Origin: Massilia sp. W12
Lineage (GTDB): Bacteria; Pseudomonadota; Gammaproteobacteria; Burkholderiales; Burkholderiaceae_D
Length of the DNA stretch: 64,000 bases
Direction: 5' to 3'
NCBI RefSeq assembly: GCF_037300705.1
Contig: NZ_CP147776.1
Location: 1,736,001 to 1,800,000 of the forward strand
Of this stretch, positions 10,023 through 20,297 are shown piece after piece. The position numbers and the translations under genes are program-made. The notes beneath the pieces were generated by a model. The model saw only the letters and a program-made list of their open reading frames with translations. It was not told where the DNA came from and did not search any database. Position 1 is the first letter of the stretch; each line of letters begins with the position of its first letter.

Positions 10023-10049
10023 AAAAGCCCCGCAGTTGCGGGGCTTTTT
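10023..10049. terminator. Bidirectional intrinsic terminator
   Basis: GCCCCGCA, loop GT, TGCGGGGC: an eight-pair perfect stem flanked by AAAA on the left and TTTTT on the right. It sits between the convergent ends of the HDOD gene and panC, so it can stop transcription from both sides. Confidence 0.9.
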
Positions 10050-10065
10050 GTTTTGTGCATCCGGA

Positions 10066-10914
<849 letters not shown>

Positions 10915-10934
10915 TCAAAAAGGGGTAAAACAGT

Positions 10935-11765
10935 TTATACCGGGGAGTAAGCTAAGCGCACATAAATTGGCGCAAAGGCTTCCGCCTGGGTAATTTCAAT
11001 CAGGGTTTCTTTGGCCAGCTCCAGCAGGGCGACAAAATTCACTACCAGCACCGGGATGCCGCGCTGCACGTCAAATAATTCAGTGAATTCAACAAAACGC
11101 GCATTTTGCAATTGGCGCAAAATCGCGGTCATGTGTTCGCGCACCGATAATTCTTCGCGCGTGATCCGATGGTGTTGGGTCAGTTTGGCGCGCTTGAGCA
11201 GGCCGCGCCAGGCTTGTTGCAGATCAAGCGCATCAACTTCCGGCCAGATAGGCGTCAAACTTTGCTCGATGAAAATCTGGGTGCGCACAAAATCACGTCC
11301 CAGTTGCGGGATTTGATTCAACTCAAAGGCGGCCAGTTTGATTTGCTCATACTCAAGCAGGCGGCGCACCAGTTCGGCGCGCGGGTCGTGCTCTTCGTCT
11401 GTCGGATCGGCCTGCCTGGCGGGCAACAGCATGCGTGATTTGATTTCAATCAGCATGGCCGCCATCAAGAGATATTCCGCTGCCAACTCCAGGTTTTGCA
11501 GGCGAACTTGTTCAATGTAATTCAGATACTGGCGGGTGACTTCCGCCATTGGGATATCCAGAATATTGAAATTTTGCTTGCGGATCAGATACAGCAGCAA
11601 ATCCAGCGGGCCTTCAAAGGCTTCAAGAAAGATTTCCAGCGCATCAGGGGGGATGTAGAGATCTTGCGGCAGTTGCAGCAGCGGTTCGCCATACAGGCGC
11701 GCCAGCGCGGCATCGGTTTCGATGGCCTCAGCTGGCGGCGTTAGCTGCTCTGCGGTCAAGGTCAA
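10935..11765 (-). CDS. scpA: Segregation and condensation protein A
   Basis: Kleisin subunit that bridges SMC heads with ScpB in chromosome condensation. The 276 residues contain FLEAFEGPLDLLLYLIRKQ, the N-terminal ScpA signature, then DIPMAEVTRQYLNYIE and YLLMAAMLIEIKSRMLLP. The start is a TTG that overlaps the stop of the preceding small gene by four bases (TTGA); no ATG occurs before the conserved domain, so this start is well supported. scpB is not in the window. Confidence 0.95.
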   Translation of the reverse strand: MTLTAEQLTPPAEAIETDAALARLYGEPLLQLPQDLYIPPDALEIFLEAFEGPLDLLLYLIRKQNFNILDIPMAEVTRQYLNYIEQVRLQNLELAAEYLLMAAMLIEIKSRMLLPARQADPTDEEHDPRAELVRRLLEYEQIKLAAFELNQIPQLGRDFVRTQIFIEQSLTPIWPEVDALDLQQAWRGLLKRAKLTQHHRITREELSVREHMTAILRQLQNARFVEFTELFDVQRGIPVLVVNFVALLELAKETLIEITQAEAFAPIYVRLAYSPV

Positions 11766-11971
11766 ACCTTGGTTTGATAAACGTAGGCTTGCTGTTTGAT
11801 GCTGGATTCCAGCGTGCGGCGGCGCTCATCCAGCACCAGCGGTTCCTTATCCCACAGCAGGGCGCGGCCTTCACGCTGCTTTTGCTCAAGATCCGGCTTT
11901 TGCTGTTTGAGTTCTTTCATCCATTTGGTGAAATCGGATTCGTATTCGTTATGCTGATTCAGGAATTTCAT
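11762..11971 (-). CDS. DUF3460 family small protein
   Basis: Small, highly charged 69-residue protein resembling DUF3460, which is found mainly in betaproteobacteria and often next to scpA. It is soluble, with no signal peptide or membrane segment. It contains YESDFTKWMKELK near the N-terminus and LLWDKEPLVLDERR in the middle. Its stop overlaps the scpA TTG start, implying translational coupling. Function is unknown; a link with chromosome segregation is only guilt by association. Confidence 0.85.
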   Translation of the reverse strand: MKFLNQHNEYESDFTKWMKELKQQKPDLEQKQREGRALLWDKEPLVLDERRRTLESSIKQQAYVYQTKV

Positions 11972-12025
11972 GGTGTTCTCTCACGAAAAGACGGGCGGTA
12001 TTTTACCGCAAACCCCGGGTTGTGC

Positions 12026-12505
12026 TTAAGCGTACAGGAATTTGCGCATGACCCAGGGCGGCGGCGCATCCTGACTGGCTTGAGAATATTCAATTTCCGG
12101 CGCGGATTCAAAGCCGAATGCGGCATAAAAGTCTTGCAACTGCGGCGCATCGCCGCGCAGGGCCAGCCGTAATTCGCTCACTTTACAGCTTTGCGCATGA
12201 TGAATCACGGCTTCGAGCAGATGCTCAGACAGATTTTGTCCGCGCCAGGCTGGCAAAATTCCCATGCGCATAATTTCCCAGACATCATGATCATCGTCCA
12301 GCGGGCGCCAGCGCACTGAGCCGATCGGCGTTTCATCCTGCATCAGAATGAAGCCGCCGCCGGCGTGCAGGTCGTCCAGCACGCGCTCCACATCTTCCCG
12401 GTGCCCGCTGGAAGAGGGCGCGACTTTGCCGGCCCAGGATTGCCGGGTGAGTTGCGCCACCAATTCTGCGTCATCCAGACCCGCCTCTCTCAGCACGATG
12501 TCCAT
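12026..12505 (-). CDS. GNAT family N-acetyltransferase
   Basis: 159-residue acetyltransferase of the GNAT fold; substrate unknown. MRMGILPAWRGQNLSEHLLE is the acetyl-CoA pyrophosphate-binding region (R/Q-x-x-G/N variant) and LQDFYAAFGFE is the usual motif B turn. AAGGA six bases before the ATG fixes the start. It lies 15 bases downstream of metG and 54 upstream of the DUF3460 gene, inside the same leftward operon. Protein, small-molecule or tRNA-related acetylation are all possible. Confidence 0.85.
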   Translation of the reverse strand: MDIVLREAGLDDAELVAQLTRQSWAGKVAPSSSGHREDVERVLDDLHAGGGFILMQDETPIGSVRWRPLDDDHDVWEIMRMGILPAWRGQNLSEHLLEAVIHHAQSCKVSELRLALRGDAPQLQDFYAAFGFESAPEIEYSQASQDAPPPWVMRKFLYA

Positions 12506-12520
12506 GGCAAGTCCTTACGC

Positions 12521-14629
12521 TCAGCGCACCCGCATGCCCGGCTTGGCGCCTGGCCAGGGATTGAGCACATACAAGCCGGGATCGGCTTTTTCATCGGCAG
12601 CCGAGGCGGCCAGCACCATGCCTTCTGAGATTCCGAACTTCATCTTGCGCGGCGCCAGATTGGCCACCAGCACCGTGAGCTTGCCTTTCAGGTCTGCGGG
12701 TTGATAGGCGCTCTTGATGCCGGAAAACACATTACGCAAGCGGCCTTCGCCTGCGTCCAGCGTTAAGCGCAATAATTTGTCAGAACCTTCCACCAGTTCG
12801 CAATCAACGATTAAAGCGATACGCAAATCGACCTTGGCGAAATCATCAATCTTGATTTCTTCCGCCAGCGGTTCAATGGCGGCGGTTGCCGCTGCCGCTG
12901 TCGTCGTCGCCGGTGCGGCTTGCGCCTTGGCGGCGGTGACCGGTTCAAATAAAGCGTCCAGCATGGCGGCGTCAACACGCTGCATCAAATGTTCATACAC
13001 CCCGATTTTTTGCGGAGTCTGCTGCAAGTCCGACCAGACCAGATCACGTTCAATGCCAAAGAAGGCCGCCACTTTACGCGACAGCGCTGGCAGCACCGGC
13101 GAGAGGAAGATGCTGAGCTGCCAGAATGACAGCAGCAAATCGGAGCAGACATCTTGCAACAGGGCTTTTTGACTTTCATCCTTGGCCAGCACCCAGGGTT
13201 TTTGCTGGTCCACATAGGAATTGATTTCATCTGCCAAGGCCATGATCTGGCGCACGGCTTTGCCGAACTCGCGCGCCTCATACGCCTGGCTGATCTGTTC
13301 AGCCGCACCTTGCTGCAAGCTGTTCCAGAACGGGTTGCTGCTGCGCGCGCGCGGGTCGGTCAGCACGCCATCAAATTTTTTCGAGATGAAACCGGCGGCG
13401 CGGCTGGCGATATTGATGTATTTGCCGATTAAATCGGAATTCACGCGCGCCACAAAATCTTCCGGGTTGAAATCCAGATCTTCCACCTTGGCGTTGAGTT
13501 TGGCCGCCAGGTAGTAGCGCAGCCATTCCGGGTTCATGCCCAGTTCCAGGTAGCGCAGCGGGGATAAACCGGTGCCGCGCGACTTCGACATTTTCTCGCC
13601 CGAGAGGGTCAAAAAGCCATGCACAAACACGCTGTCAGGCGTTTTCATGCCGGAGAAATGCAGCATTGCCGGCCAGAACAGCGTATGGAAATACACAATG
13701 TCTTTGCCGATGAAGTGGTATTGCTCGGTGGCGGGATCGGCCATGAAGGCGTCAAAGTCCAAGCCTTTTTTGCCGAAATAATTTTTCAGTGAGGCCAGAT
13801 AGCCTACCGGCGCATCCAGCCAGACATAGAAATATTTGCCCGGCGCATCCGGGATTTCAATGCCAAAATAGGGCGCGTCACGGCTGATGTCCCAGTCGCC
13901 CAGGCCGCTGTCTTCCCCTTCCTTGCCTTCCAGCCATTCACGCGCCTTGTTGGCCACTTCGGCTTGCAGGCGTGGTTTGCCATTGGCTTCGCCCAAGGCC
14001 CATTCGCGCAGGAAATTGACGCAGGCCGGATCAGATAAGCGGAAGAAAAAGTGTTCGGAGGATTTCAGCACCGGCGTTGCGCCGGACAGGGCGGAATAGG
14101 GGTTTTTCAATTCGGTCGGCGCATACACCGCGCCGCACGCTTCGCACGAATCGCCATATTGATCTTTCGCGCCGCATTTCGGGCATTCGCCTTTGATATA
14201 ACGGTCGGCCAGGAACATATTCTTGACCGGATCGTAGAATTGCTCAATGGTTTTGCTGGTGATCAAACGCAAATCCCCATTGTGGCTGCCATCGCGCAGG
14301 CGGCGGTAAATTTCCTGTGACAGTTGATGGTTTTCCGGGCCATCGGTGGAATGCCAGTTGTCGAAGGAAATGTGAAAACCATCCAGATATTGTTTGCGGC
14401 CGGCTGCGATTTGCGCCACAAACGCCTGCGGCGAGAGGCCGGCTTTTTCAGCTGAAATCATGATCGGCGCGCCATGGCTGTCGTCAGCGCAGACGAAATG
14501 CACTTCTTCGCCTTGCATGCGCTGATACCGGACCCAAATGTCGGCTTGGACATATTCCATGATGTGGCCAATATGGAAGGCGGCATTGGCGTAGGGCAGG
14601 GCAGTGGTGACGAACAGCTTGCGTGTCAT
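12521..14629 (-). CDS. metG: Methionyl-tRNA synthetase
   Basis: Charges tRNA-Met. It has 702 residues in the long form: class I Rossmann core with AAFHIGH near residue 20, a zinc knuckle [18 protein letters not shown], the EKMSKSRG loop, an anticodon-binding helical domain, and a C-terminal EMAP-type tRNA-binding dimerisation domain ([13 protein letters not shown] to the end) reached through an Ala/Thr-rich linker. The reading frame extends about 96 codons upstream, but [16 protein letters not shown] is the family's normal N-terminus, so the ATG at 14629 is used. It is first gene of the leftward operon and diverges from mrp. Confidence 0.97.
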   Translation of the reverse strand: MTRKLFVTTALPYANAAFHIGHIMEYVQADIWVRYQRMQGEEVHFVCADDSHGAPIMISAEKAGLSPQAFVAQIAAGRKQYLDGFHISFDNWHSTDGPENHQLSQEIYRRLRDGSHNGDLRLITSKTIEQFYDPVKNMFLADRYIKGECPKCGAKDQYGDSCEACGAVYAPTELKNPYSALSGATPVLKSSEHFFFRLSDPACVNFLREWALGEANGKPRLQAEVANKAREWLEGKEGEDSGLGDWDISRDAPYFGIEIPDAPGKYFYVWLDAPVGYLASLKNYFGKKGLDFDAFMADPATEQYHFIGKDIVYFHTLFWPAMLHFSGMKTPDSVFVHGFLTLSGEKMSKSRGTGLSPLRYLELGMNPEWLRYYLAAKLNAKVEDLDFNPEDFVARVNSDLIGKYINIASRAAGFISKKFDGVLTDPRARSSNPFWNSLQQGAAEQISQAYEAREFGKAVRQIMALADEINSYVDQQKPWVLAKDESQKALLQDVCSDLLLSFWQLSIFLSPVLPALSRKVAAFFGIERDLVWSDLQQTPQKIGVYEHLMQRVDAAMLDALFEPVTAAKAQAAPATTTAAAATAAIEPLAEEIKIDDFAKVDLRIALIVDCELVEGSDKLLRLTLDAGEGRLRNVFSGIKSAYQPADLKGKLTVLVANLAPRKMKFGISEGMVLAASAADEKADPGLYVLNPWPGAKPGMRVR

Positions 14630-14761
14630 GATCGTGGGAATTGAGTGGAAAAGGCTGATTTTAGCAGACCGCAGAAGCATTGGCGGGCAAGATGCGTTGG
14701 CCAGCTGAATGCAGCGTTTTAGGCTAGACTTGGCGGTTTTCCATTTTTTGCGGAAGTGCAA

Positions 14762-15838
14762 ATGAATCTGGATGATGTGAAAGCGGCCTTGTCCGCCTTG
14801 CAAGACCCTGTGGCCGGCGTTGCTTTGGGGCGGGCAGTCAAATCGCTCAGCCTGCAAGATGGCCGCGCCCAGGCTGTGATTGAGTTGAGTTATCCGGCTG
14901 CGTCTGCCGATGCGCAATTGCGTCAGGCGGTTGAGGCGTTTTTATTGCAGCAGCCAGGCGTCAACGAGGTTGCGCTGACGGTGCAGAGCAAAATCGTGCC
15001 GCATGGCGTGCAGCGCGGCTTGAAGCCTTTGCCGCAAGTAAAGAACATTATCGCTATCGCCTCCGGCAAAGGCGGCGTGGGTAAATCGACCACCTGCGTT
15101 AATCTGGCGCTGGCGCTGGCGGCGCTGGGCGCACGGGTTGGCATTCTGGATGCGGATATTTATGGCCCTTCGCAGCCGATGATGACCGGGATTGCCGGTC
15201 AGCCAGAGAGCCGCGATGGCCAAAGCATGGAGCCGATGCAGAATTATGGCTTGCAAGTGGCCTCCATCGGTTTTCTGATCAAGCCCGAAGACGCGATGGT
15301 CTGGCGCGGGCCGATGGTGACACAGGCTTTGCAACAATTGTTGTTGCAAACCAATTGGCAGGATTTGGATTACCTGCTGGTGGATATGCCGCCCGGCACT
15401 GGCGATATTCAGCTCACCCTGTCGCAAAAAGTGCCGCTCACCGGGGCTGTGATCGTCACCACGCCACAGGATATTGCTTTGGCTGACGCTTTGCGCGGTT
15501 TGAAGATGTTTGAAAAAGTCGGCGTGCCGATTTTGGGCATTATCGAAAATATGAGCATGCATATCTGCAGCAATTGCGGTCATCATGAAGCCATTTTCGG
15601 CGAAGGCGGGGCGCAGAAGATGTGCCAGCAGCATGGCATTGAATTCCTTGGCGGACTGCCTTTACGGCGCAGCATCCGCGAGCAAGCCGATGCCGGCAAG
15701 CCCAGCGTGATCGCTGAGCCGGATGGCGATGTGGCGCAGATTTACCGCCGGCTGGCTTTGCAGCTGGCTGTCAAACTGGGCCAGCAAAGCAAAGACATGA
15801 GCAGTAAATTCCCGAATATTGTCGTTAAACACGACTGA
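14762..15838 (+). CDS. apbC: Iron-sulfur cluster carrier protein Mrp/ApbC
   Basis: P-loop ATPase that holds and transfers Fe-S clusters. The 358 residues comprise an N-terminal MIP18/DUF59-like domain (about 1-85) and the ParA/Mrp ATPase with deviant Walker [14 protein letters not shown], switch [10 protein letters not shown], and VDMPPGTGD. The CxxC that binds the bridging cluster is seen in [15 protein letters not shown] before the ATG selects this start over a GTG two codons earlier. It diverges from metG, an arrangement common in betaproteobacteria, with about 130 bases between them. Confidence 0.95.
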   Translation: MNLDDVKAALSALQDPVAGVALGRAVKSLSLQDGRAQAVIELSYPAASADAQLRQAVEAFLLQQPGVNEVALTVQSKIVPHGVQRGLKPLPQVKNIIAIASGKGGVGKSTTCVNLALALAALGARVGILDADIYGPSQPMMTGIAGQPESRDGQSMEPMQNYGLQVASIGFLIKPEDAMVWRGPMVTQALQQLLLQTNWQDLDYLLVDMPPGTGDIQLTLSQKVPLTGAVIVTTPQDIALADALRGLKMFEKVGVPILGIIENMSMHICSNCGHHEAIFGEGGAQKMCQQHGIEFLGGLPLRRSIREQADAGKPSVIAEPDGDVAQIYRRLALQLAVKLGQQSKDMSSKFPNIVVKHD

Positions 15839-15872
15839 GCAGATTACACAGTATTGAAGAAAGAGGCATGCA

Positions 15873-17264
15873 ATGACAGTCAGAACCCGTTTCGCCCCCA
15901 GCCCGACCGGCTATTTGCATTTAGGCGGCGCGCGCACCGCGCTGTACAGCTGGGCCTATGCGCGCCATTGTGGCGGCACATTTATTTTGCGGATTGAAGA
16001 TACCGATCTGGAGCGTTCCACGCCCGAGGCGGTGCAGGCGATTTTGGACGGCATGCAATGGCTCGGCCTGCAGCATGACGAAGGCCCGTTTTATCAGATG
16101 CAGCGCATGCCGCGTTATCGCGAAGTGGTGGCGCAAATGCTCAAAGAGGGGACTGCCTATCATTGCTATTCCTCACCCGAGGAAGTGGAGGCGATGCGTG
16201 AGCGCGCCCGCGCGCAAGGACTGCATCCGCGTTACGACGGCACATGGCGGCCTGAGCCGGGTAAGACCCTGCCGCCGGTTCCTGCAGACCGCCAACCAGT
16301 GGTGCGCTTTAAAAATCCGGCTGAGGGTGAGGTCAGCTGGGATGATCTGGTCAAAGGCCGGATTACGATTTCCAATGCTGAACTGGATGATCTGGTGATT
16401 GCGCGTCCGGATGGCACGCCAACCTATAATTTTTGCGTTGCAGTTGATGACTGGGATATGCAAATCACCCATGTGATACGGGGTGATGATCATGTCAATA
16501 ACACGCCGCGCCAAATCAATATCCTGCGTGCAATTGGCGCAACCGTGCCGCAATATGGTCATTTGTCGATGATTTTAGGGCCGGATGGACAAAAACTCTC
16601 CAAGCGCCATGGCGCAGTCAGCGTCATGATGTACCCGGAGCTGGGCTATTTGCCTGAAGCGATGCTCAATTATCTGGCGCGTCTGGGCTGGAGTCATGGC
16701 GATGATGAAGTGTTTTCCATGCAGCAAATGGCGGATTGGTTTGATTTGACGCACATCACCGCGTCCGCCGCGCAGTTCAATATGGAAAAACTGGCTTGGT
16801 TGAATAATCACTATATCCGTGCGGCGGACAATGCCCGTCTGGCGCAAATGGTCAAGCCACAGATGGAGCAGGCCGGCGCGCAATTTGCGCATGCGCCGGC
16901 GCTGGAAGATGTGCTGGCGCTGATGAAAGAGCGCTGCAACACCACGGTGGAACTGGGCGAAGCAGCCATGCTGTTTTACCGTGAACCGCAGCCGCCGGCG
17001 GATTTGCTGGCGCAGCATTTGAGCGAGGCGGCGCGTGCCGCATTGCAGGATTTCCTGGCGGAATCTGTCACTATTTCCTGGGATCGTGCTACAATCTCGT
17101 CTTTGATCAAGAGCTTGCTTGCCAAGCACAAGATGAAAATGCCGCAGCTGGCTATGCCGCTGCGTTTGCTGGTGACAGGGCAGTTGCAAACGCCAACCAT
17201 TGATGCTGTGCTTGAGTTGTTCGGGCGCGACACAGTGCATGCGCGGATTGCAAAAGCTGTTTGA
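15873..17264 (+). CDS. gltX: Glutamyl-tRNA synthetase
   Basis: Charges tRNA-Glu. It is 463 residues, typical bacterial length. The class I signatures are [16 protein letters not shown] (HIGH equivalent) and [11 protein letters not shown] (KMSKS equivalent), with [13 protein letters not shown] between. The C-terminal helical anticodon-binding domain is complete. It lies just upstream of a tRNA array holding four copies of its own substrate tRNA-Glu(UUC). The tRNAs have their own promoter, so this may be only a neighbourhood relation. Confidence 0.97.
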   Translation: MTVRTRFAPSPTGYLHLGGARTALYSWAYARHCGGTFILRIEDTDLERSTPEAVQAILDGMQWLGLQHDEGPFYQMQRMPRYREVVAQMLKEGTAYHCYSSPEEVEAMRERARAQGLHPRYDGTWRPEPGKTLPPVPADRQPVVRFKNPAEGEVSWDDLVKGRITISNAELDDLVIARPDGTPTYNFCVAVDDWDMQITHVIRGDDHVNNTPRQINILRAIGATVPQYGHLSMILGPDGQKLSKRHGAVSVMMYPELGYLPEAMLNYLARLGWSHGDDEVFSMQQMADWFDLTHITASAAQFNMEKLAWLNNHYIRAADNARLAQMVKPQMEQAGAQFAHAPALEDVLALMKERCNTTVELGEAAMLFYREPQPPADLLAQHLSEAARAALQDFLAESVTISWDRATISSLIKSLLAKHKMKMPQLAMPLRLLVTGQLQTPTIDAVLELFGRDTVHARIAKAV

Positions 17265-17268
17265 GCTG

Positions 17269-17312
17269 TGTGCAGGATTGCAGCGTGAAACGTGAAACAG
17301 CAATCTTGCACA
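17269..17312 (+). other. Long inverted repeat overlapping the tRNA promoter
   Basis: A 13-pair stem (TGTGCAGGATTGC with GCAATCTTGCACA, one G-T pair) around an 18-base loop, starting five bases after gltX. There is no T run, so termination is doubtful. The right arm contains the -35 box TTGCAC of the tRNA promoter, so the stem could also be an operator. Confidence 0.55.
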
Positions 17313-17334
17313 GATCAAAAAATGACTATATAAT
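17306..17334 (+). promoter_or_regulatory. Sigma-70 promoter for the tRNA array
   Basis: TTGCAC, 17-base spacer, TATAAT. The predicted start of transcription is near 17341, about 60 bases before the first tRNA-Ala. The transcript would begin at a seven-pair hairpin TTTCTCG / CGAGAAA (17339-17360). Confidence 0.75.
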
Positions 17335-17402
17335 TCTGTTTCTCGACACATGACGAGAAAAACTTAAAGCAAAAAGATGCTTAAAGTTCTGGTTATGTAA
17401 TT

Positions 17403-17478
<76 letters not shown>

Positions 17479-17505
17479 AATCGGGAAGCAGTATTGCAGT
17501 TCAAG

Positions 17506-17581
17506 GTCCCCATCGTCTAGAGGCCTAGGACATCACCCTTTCACGGTGAGTACAGGGGTTCGAATCCCCTTGGGGATGCCA
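17506..17581 (+). tRNA. tRNA-Glu(TTC), copy 1
   Basis: 76 bases with encoded CCA. Anticodon TTC in CACCCTTTCACGGTG, acceptor arms GTCCCCA and TGGGGAT. It follows copy 1 of tRNA-Ala by 27 bases. Identical in sequence to the other three tRNA-Glu copies here. Confidence 0.97.
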
Positions 17582-17620
17582 GGATTTTCGCCCGGCATCA
17601 ATAATGCATGACGGGTATGC

Positions 17621-17660
17621 AATGCCCTGATCAAATCCAGCGGATCAGGGCATTTTATTT
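17621..17660 (+). terminator. Terminator-like hairpin inside the tRNA array
   Basis: AATGCCCTGATC, ten-base loop, GATCAGGGCATT: a perfect twelve-pair stem followed by TTATTT. It lies between the first and second tRNA-Glu genes, so it may split the array into two transcripts or act as a processing structure. Confidence 0.75.
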
Positions 17661-17684
17661 TGAGCTTGGAAGCGGACAGATTTT

Positions 17685-17760
17685 GTCCCCATCGTCTAGA
17701 GGCCTAGGACATCACCCTTTCACGGTGAGTACAGGGGTTCGAATCCCCTTGGGGATGCCA
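17685..17760 (+). tRNA. tRNA-Glu(TTC), copy 2
   Basis: Same 76-base sequence as the other tRNA-Glu copies, with CCA. The eleven bases before it, GGACAGATTTT, are repeated exactly before copy 4, showing that flank and gene were duplicated together. Confidence 0.97.
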
Positions 17761-17796
17761 AGTTTGACTTGCGCAATGGCGTCATTGTGTAAGAAT

Positions 17797-17872
<76 letters not shown>

Positions 17873-17905
17873 AATTGCAGTTGCAGTAAAGTCGTACAGT
17901 TCAGG

Positions 17906-17981
17906 GTCCCCATCGTCTAGAGGCCTAGGACATCACCCTTTCACGGTGAGTACAGGGGTTCGAATCCCCTTGGGGATGCCA
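17906..17981 (+). tRNA. tRNA-Glu(TTC), copy 3
   Basis: Same 76-base sequence as the other tRNA-Glu copies, with CCA. Its upstream flank (CAGTTCAGG) resembles that of copy 1 (CAGTTCAAG), both following a tRNA-Ala. Confidence 0.97.
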
Positions 17982-18039
17982 ATACGGCATGCAGTAAAAA
18001 TTCCGGAGTCATCCGGCAGGCTTGTACAGGACAGATTTT

Positions 18040-18115
18040 GTCCCCATCGTCTAGAGGCCTAGGACATCACCCTTTCACGGTGAGTACAGGGGTTCGAATC
18101 CCCTTGGGGATGCCA
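18040..18115 (+). tRNA. tRNA-Glu(TTC), copy 4
   Basis: Same 76-base sequence as the other tRNA-Glu copies, with CCA. Preceded by the same GGACAGATTTT flank as copy 2. Confidence 0.97.
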
Positions 18116-18142
18116 AGCTTTGGCGCTTCGCGCGCCACAATC

Positions 18143-18218
<76 letters not shown>

Positions 18219-18227
18219 AAACAAAAA

Positions 18228-18254
18228 ACGCCGCACACATTGTGCGGCGTTTTT
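18228..18254 (+). terminator. Intrinsic terminator of the tRNA array
   Basis: ACGCCGCACA, loop CAT, TGTGCGGCGT followed by TTTT: a ten-pair perfect stem. It ends 20 bases before the earP start codon, so earP needs readthrough or a promoter overlapping the hairpin. Confidence 0.9.
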
Positions 18255-18274
18255 GCATTTACGCGGGAGAAAAC

Positions 18275-19441
18275 ATGCGCAGCGCAGTTTTGTTTTGCCG
18301 GGTGATCGACAATTTTGGCGATATCGGCGTGTGTTGGCGTTTAGCGCGTCTGCTGCAGCATGCATATGGCTGGCAAGTCAGCATCTGGGTGGACGATTTG
18401 GCCAGCTTTGCCAGGTTGTGTCCCGGCCTTGATGTGCAAGCCAGCCATCAGGCGTATGAATCAATCCAGGTGGTGCATTGGTGCGATCAGATGCCGGCGG
18501 CGGAATGGCGACAATTGCAAGCCAATTTGTTGATTGAGGGCTTCGGTTGCCGCTTGCCGGACGCCGCCTTGGAACGTATTGCGCAATTGCGCCCGCATTG
18601 GATCAATCTGGAATATCTTTCAGCAGAATCCTGGGTTGAATCCTGCCATGGTCTGCGTTCGCCCGATGCCCAGACCGGACTTTCCAAATATTTTTTCTTC
18701 CCCGGATTCAGCGCGAAGACCGGCGGCGTGTTGTATGAGCCTGGATTGGATGCTGAGCGGCGCGCATTCCGCCGCCAAGCAGCGCTGCGCACGCAATTCG
18801 TGCAAAGCTTGCATCTGCCGTTGCCGGTGCAGCAGGCCTTGGATGATCCTGCGTACTTGAAAGTGCTGATGTTTTGCTATCCGCAATCCGGTCTGTCTGC
18901 GCTCATTCAAGCTTGGCAGGAGGGCGCGCAAGAGTTGCTTTGTTTATTGCCGCAAGGGGTGGCAACGGCGCAGGCGCAAGCTTTTTTGGGGGGAGAGGCG
19001 CAAGCCGGAGCCTGGCGCCGGCAGGGAAATTTGACGCTTGCCATTCTGCCCTTTGTGCCGCAAGCGCGCTTTGACCGCTTGTTGTGGCTGGCTGATATGG
19101 CCTTTGTGCGCGGTGAAGATTCTTTTGTGCGGGCGCAGTTGGCTGGTTTGCCGCTGGTTTGGCAAATTTACCCGCAAGAAGCTGATGCGCATCTGGAAAA
19201 GCTTGAGGCTTTTATGCAGGCGTATCTGGCGCGCCTGCAGCCGCCTGCCGCGCATGCGCTGCAGGCCTTGTGGCAAGTCTGGAATCAGCCTGAGCACTAC
19301 GCCGGTCTGGGAGCAGCCTGGCGGCAGTTGCAAGCCAGTTTGCCGCAGTTGCATCGGCATGCCTTGCGCTGGCGGCAGCGCTTGCGGCGCAATGGCGATC
19401 TGGCCGGCAATCTGCTCCAATTCATCCAAAAAATCGGGTAA
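18275..19441 (+). CDS. earP: EF-P arginine rhamnosyltransferase EarP
   Basis: Transfers rhamnose from dTDP-rhamnose to Arg32 of elongation factor P, which activates EF-P for polyproline translation. The 388 residues match the EarP (DUF2331) family: VIDNFGDIGVCWRLARLL at the N-terminus, FFFPGFSAKTGGVLYEPGL in the middle, and DMAFVRGEDSFVRAQLAG in the nucleotide-sugar-binding C-terminal domain. The ATG has GGGAGA five to ten bases upstream; the frame continues upstream through tRNA sequence, which is not coding. efp follows by about 97 bases, the usual partner arrangement. Confidence 0.95.
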   Translation: MRSAVLFCRVIDNFGDIGVCWRLARLLQHAYGWQVSIWVDDLASFARLCPGLDVQASHQAYESIQVVHWCDQMPAAEWRQLQANLLIEGFGCRLPDAALERIAQLRPHWINLEYLSAESWVESCHGLRSPDAQTGLSKYFFFPGFSAKTGGVLYEPGLDAERRAFRRQAALRTQFVQSLHLPLPVQQALDDPAYLKVLMFCYPQSGLSALIQAWQEGAQELLCLLPQGVATAQAQAFLGGEAQAGAWRRQGNLTLAILPFVPQARFDRLLWLADMAFVRGEDSFVRAQLAGLPLVWQIYPQEADAHLEKLEAFMQAYLARLQPPAAHALQALWQVWNQPEHYAGLGAAWRQLQASLPQLHRHALRWRQRLRRNGDLAGNLLQFIQKIG

Positions 19442-19538
19442 AATGTCGCCCTTTGGCCCGAGCGCAGCGTAACGGCCCTCCACTCCCCGGTCAGCCGGGG
19501 GAAGACTGTTTTTAAACCTATACACAAGCAAATCCGCT

Positions 19539-20099
19539 ATGAAAACCGCACAAGAAGTCCGCGTTGGCAATGTTGTCATGATTGATAAGCAGCCGATGGT
19601 CGTGATCAAGACCGAATTCTCCAAATCGGGCCGCAACTCTTCCGTCTGCAAAATGAAGCTCAAGGGTCTGTTGACCGAATCCAGCACTGAAACTGTGTTC
19701 CGCGCTGACGACAAGCTCGAAACCGTGATGCTGGACAAGAAAGACGCCACCTATTCCTACTTCGCTGATCCGCTGTACGTCTTCATGGACGCTGACTACA
19801 ACCAGTACGAAGTTGAAAAAGAAAACATGATTGACGCCCTGAATTACCTGGAAGACGGGATGGCGGTGGAAGTGGTGTTTTACAATGAAAAAGCCATCTC
19901 GGTTGATCTGCCCACCAGCGTGGTGCGCGAAATCGTGTACACCGAACCGGCTGTCAAGGGCGACACCTCGGGCAAGGTGCTGAAACCGGCCAAGATCGCC
20001 ACCGGCTTTGAAGTGGCGGTGCCGCTGTTTGTGGAAACCGGCGACAAGATCGAAATCGATACCCGCACCGGCGAATACCGCAGCCGCGCCAACAAATAA
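19539..20099 (+). CDS. efp: Elongation factor P, arginine type
   Basis: Enters the ribosome E site to relieve stalling at consecutive prolines. It has 186 residues with three OB-like domains. The tip of domain I reads [16 protein letters not shown], placing Arg at position 32 where other EF-Ps have the modified lysine; this is the EarP-dependent type and agrees with earP upstream. The gap to earP contains a CCCCGG / CCGGGG hairpin (19485-19500) and an AT-rich stretch that may hold a promoter. A clean terminator follows the gene. Confidence 0.97.
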   Translation: MKTAQEVRVGNVVMIDKQPMVVIKTEFSKSGRNSSVCKMKLKGLLTESSTETVFRADDKLETVMLDKKDATYSYFADPLYVFMDADYNQYEVEKENMIDALNYLEDGMAVEVVFYNEKAISVDLPTSVVREIVYTEPAVKGDTSGKVLKPAKIATGFEVAVPLFVETGDKIEIDTRTGEYRSRANK

Positions 20100-20113
20100 T
20101 TGGCATGTGCAGC

Positions 20114-20147
20114 AAAAAACGGCGTTTGTATAAAACGCCGTTTTTTT
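20114..20147 (+). terminator. Intrinsic terminator after efp
   Basis: AACGGCGTTT, loop GTATA, AAACGCCGTT, then a run of seven T. Ten-pair stem 15 bases after the efp stop. Confidence 0.92.
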
Positions 20148-20297
20148 CTGTAACAGCGGTATTAACGAATAATTCTATAAAATTGAAGTATATAAATTTA
20201 ATTCTCCGGTAGCGCCTGCCAGCACATCACCAGGGCTTTTTGTACATTCCGATTTGCTGTGTCAAGATGCAAGCATTCATGTTATTGGAGAATTGAA

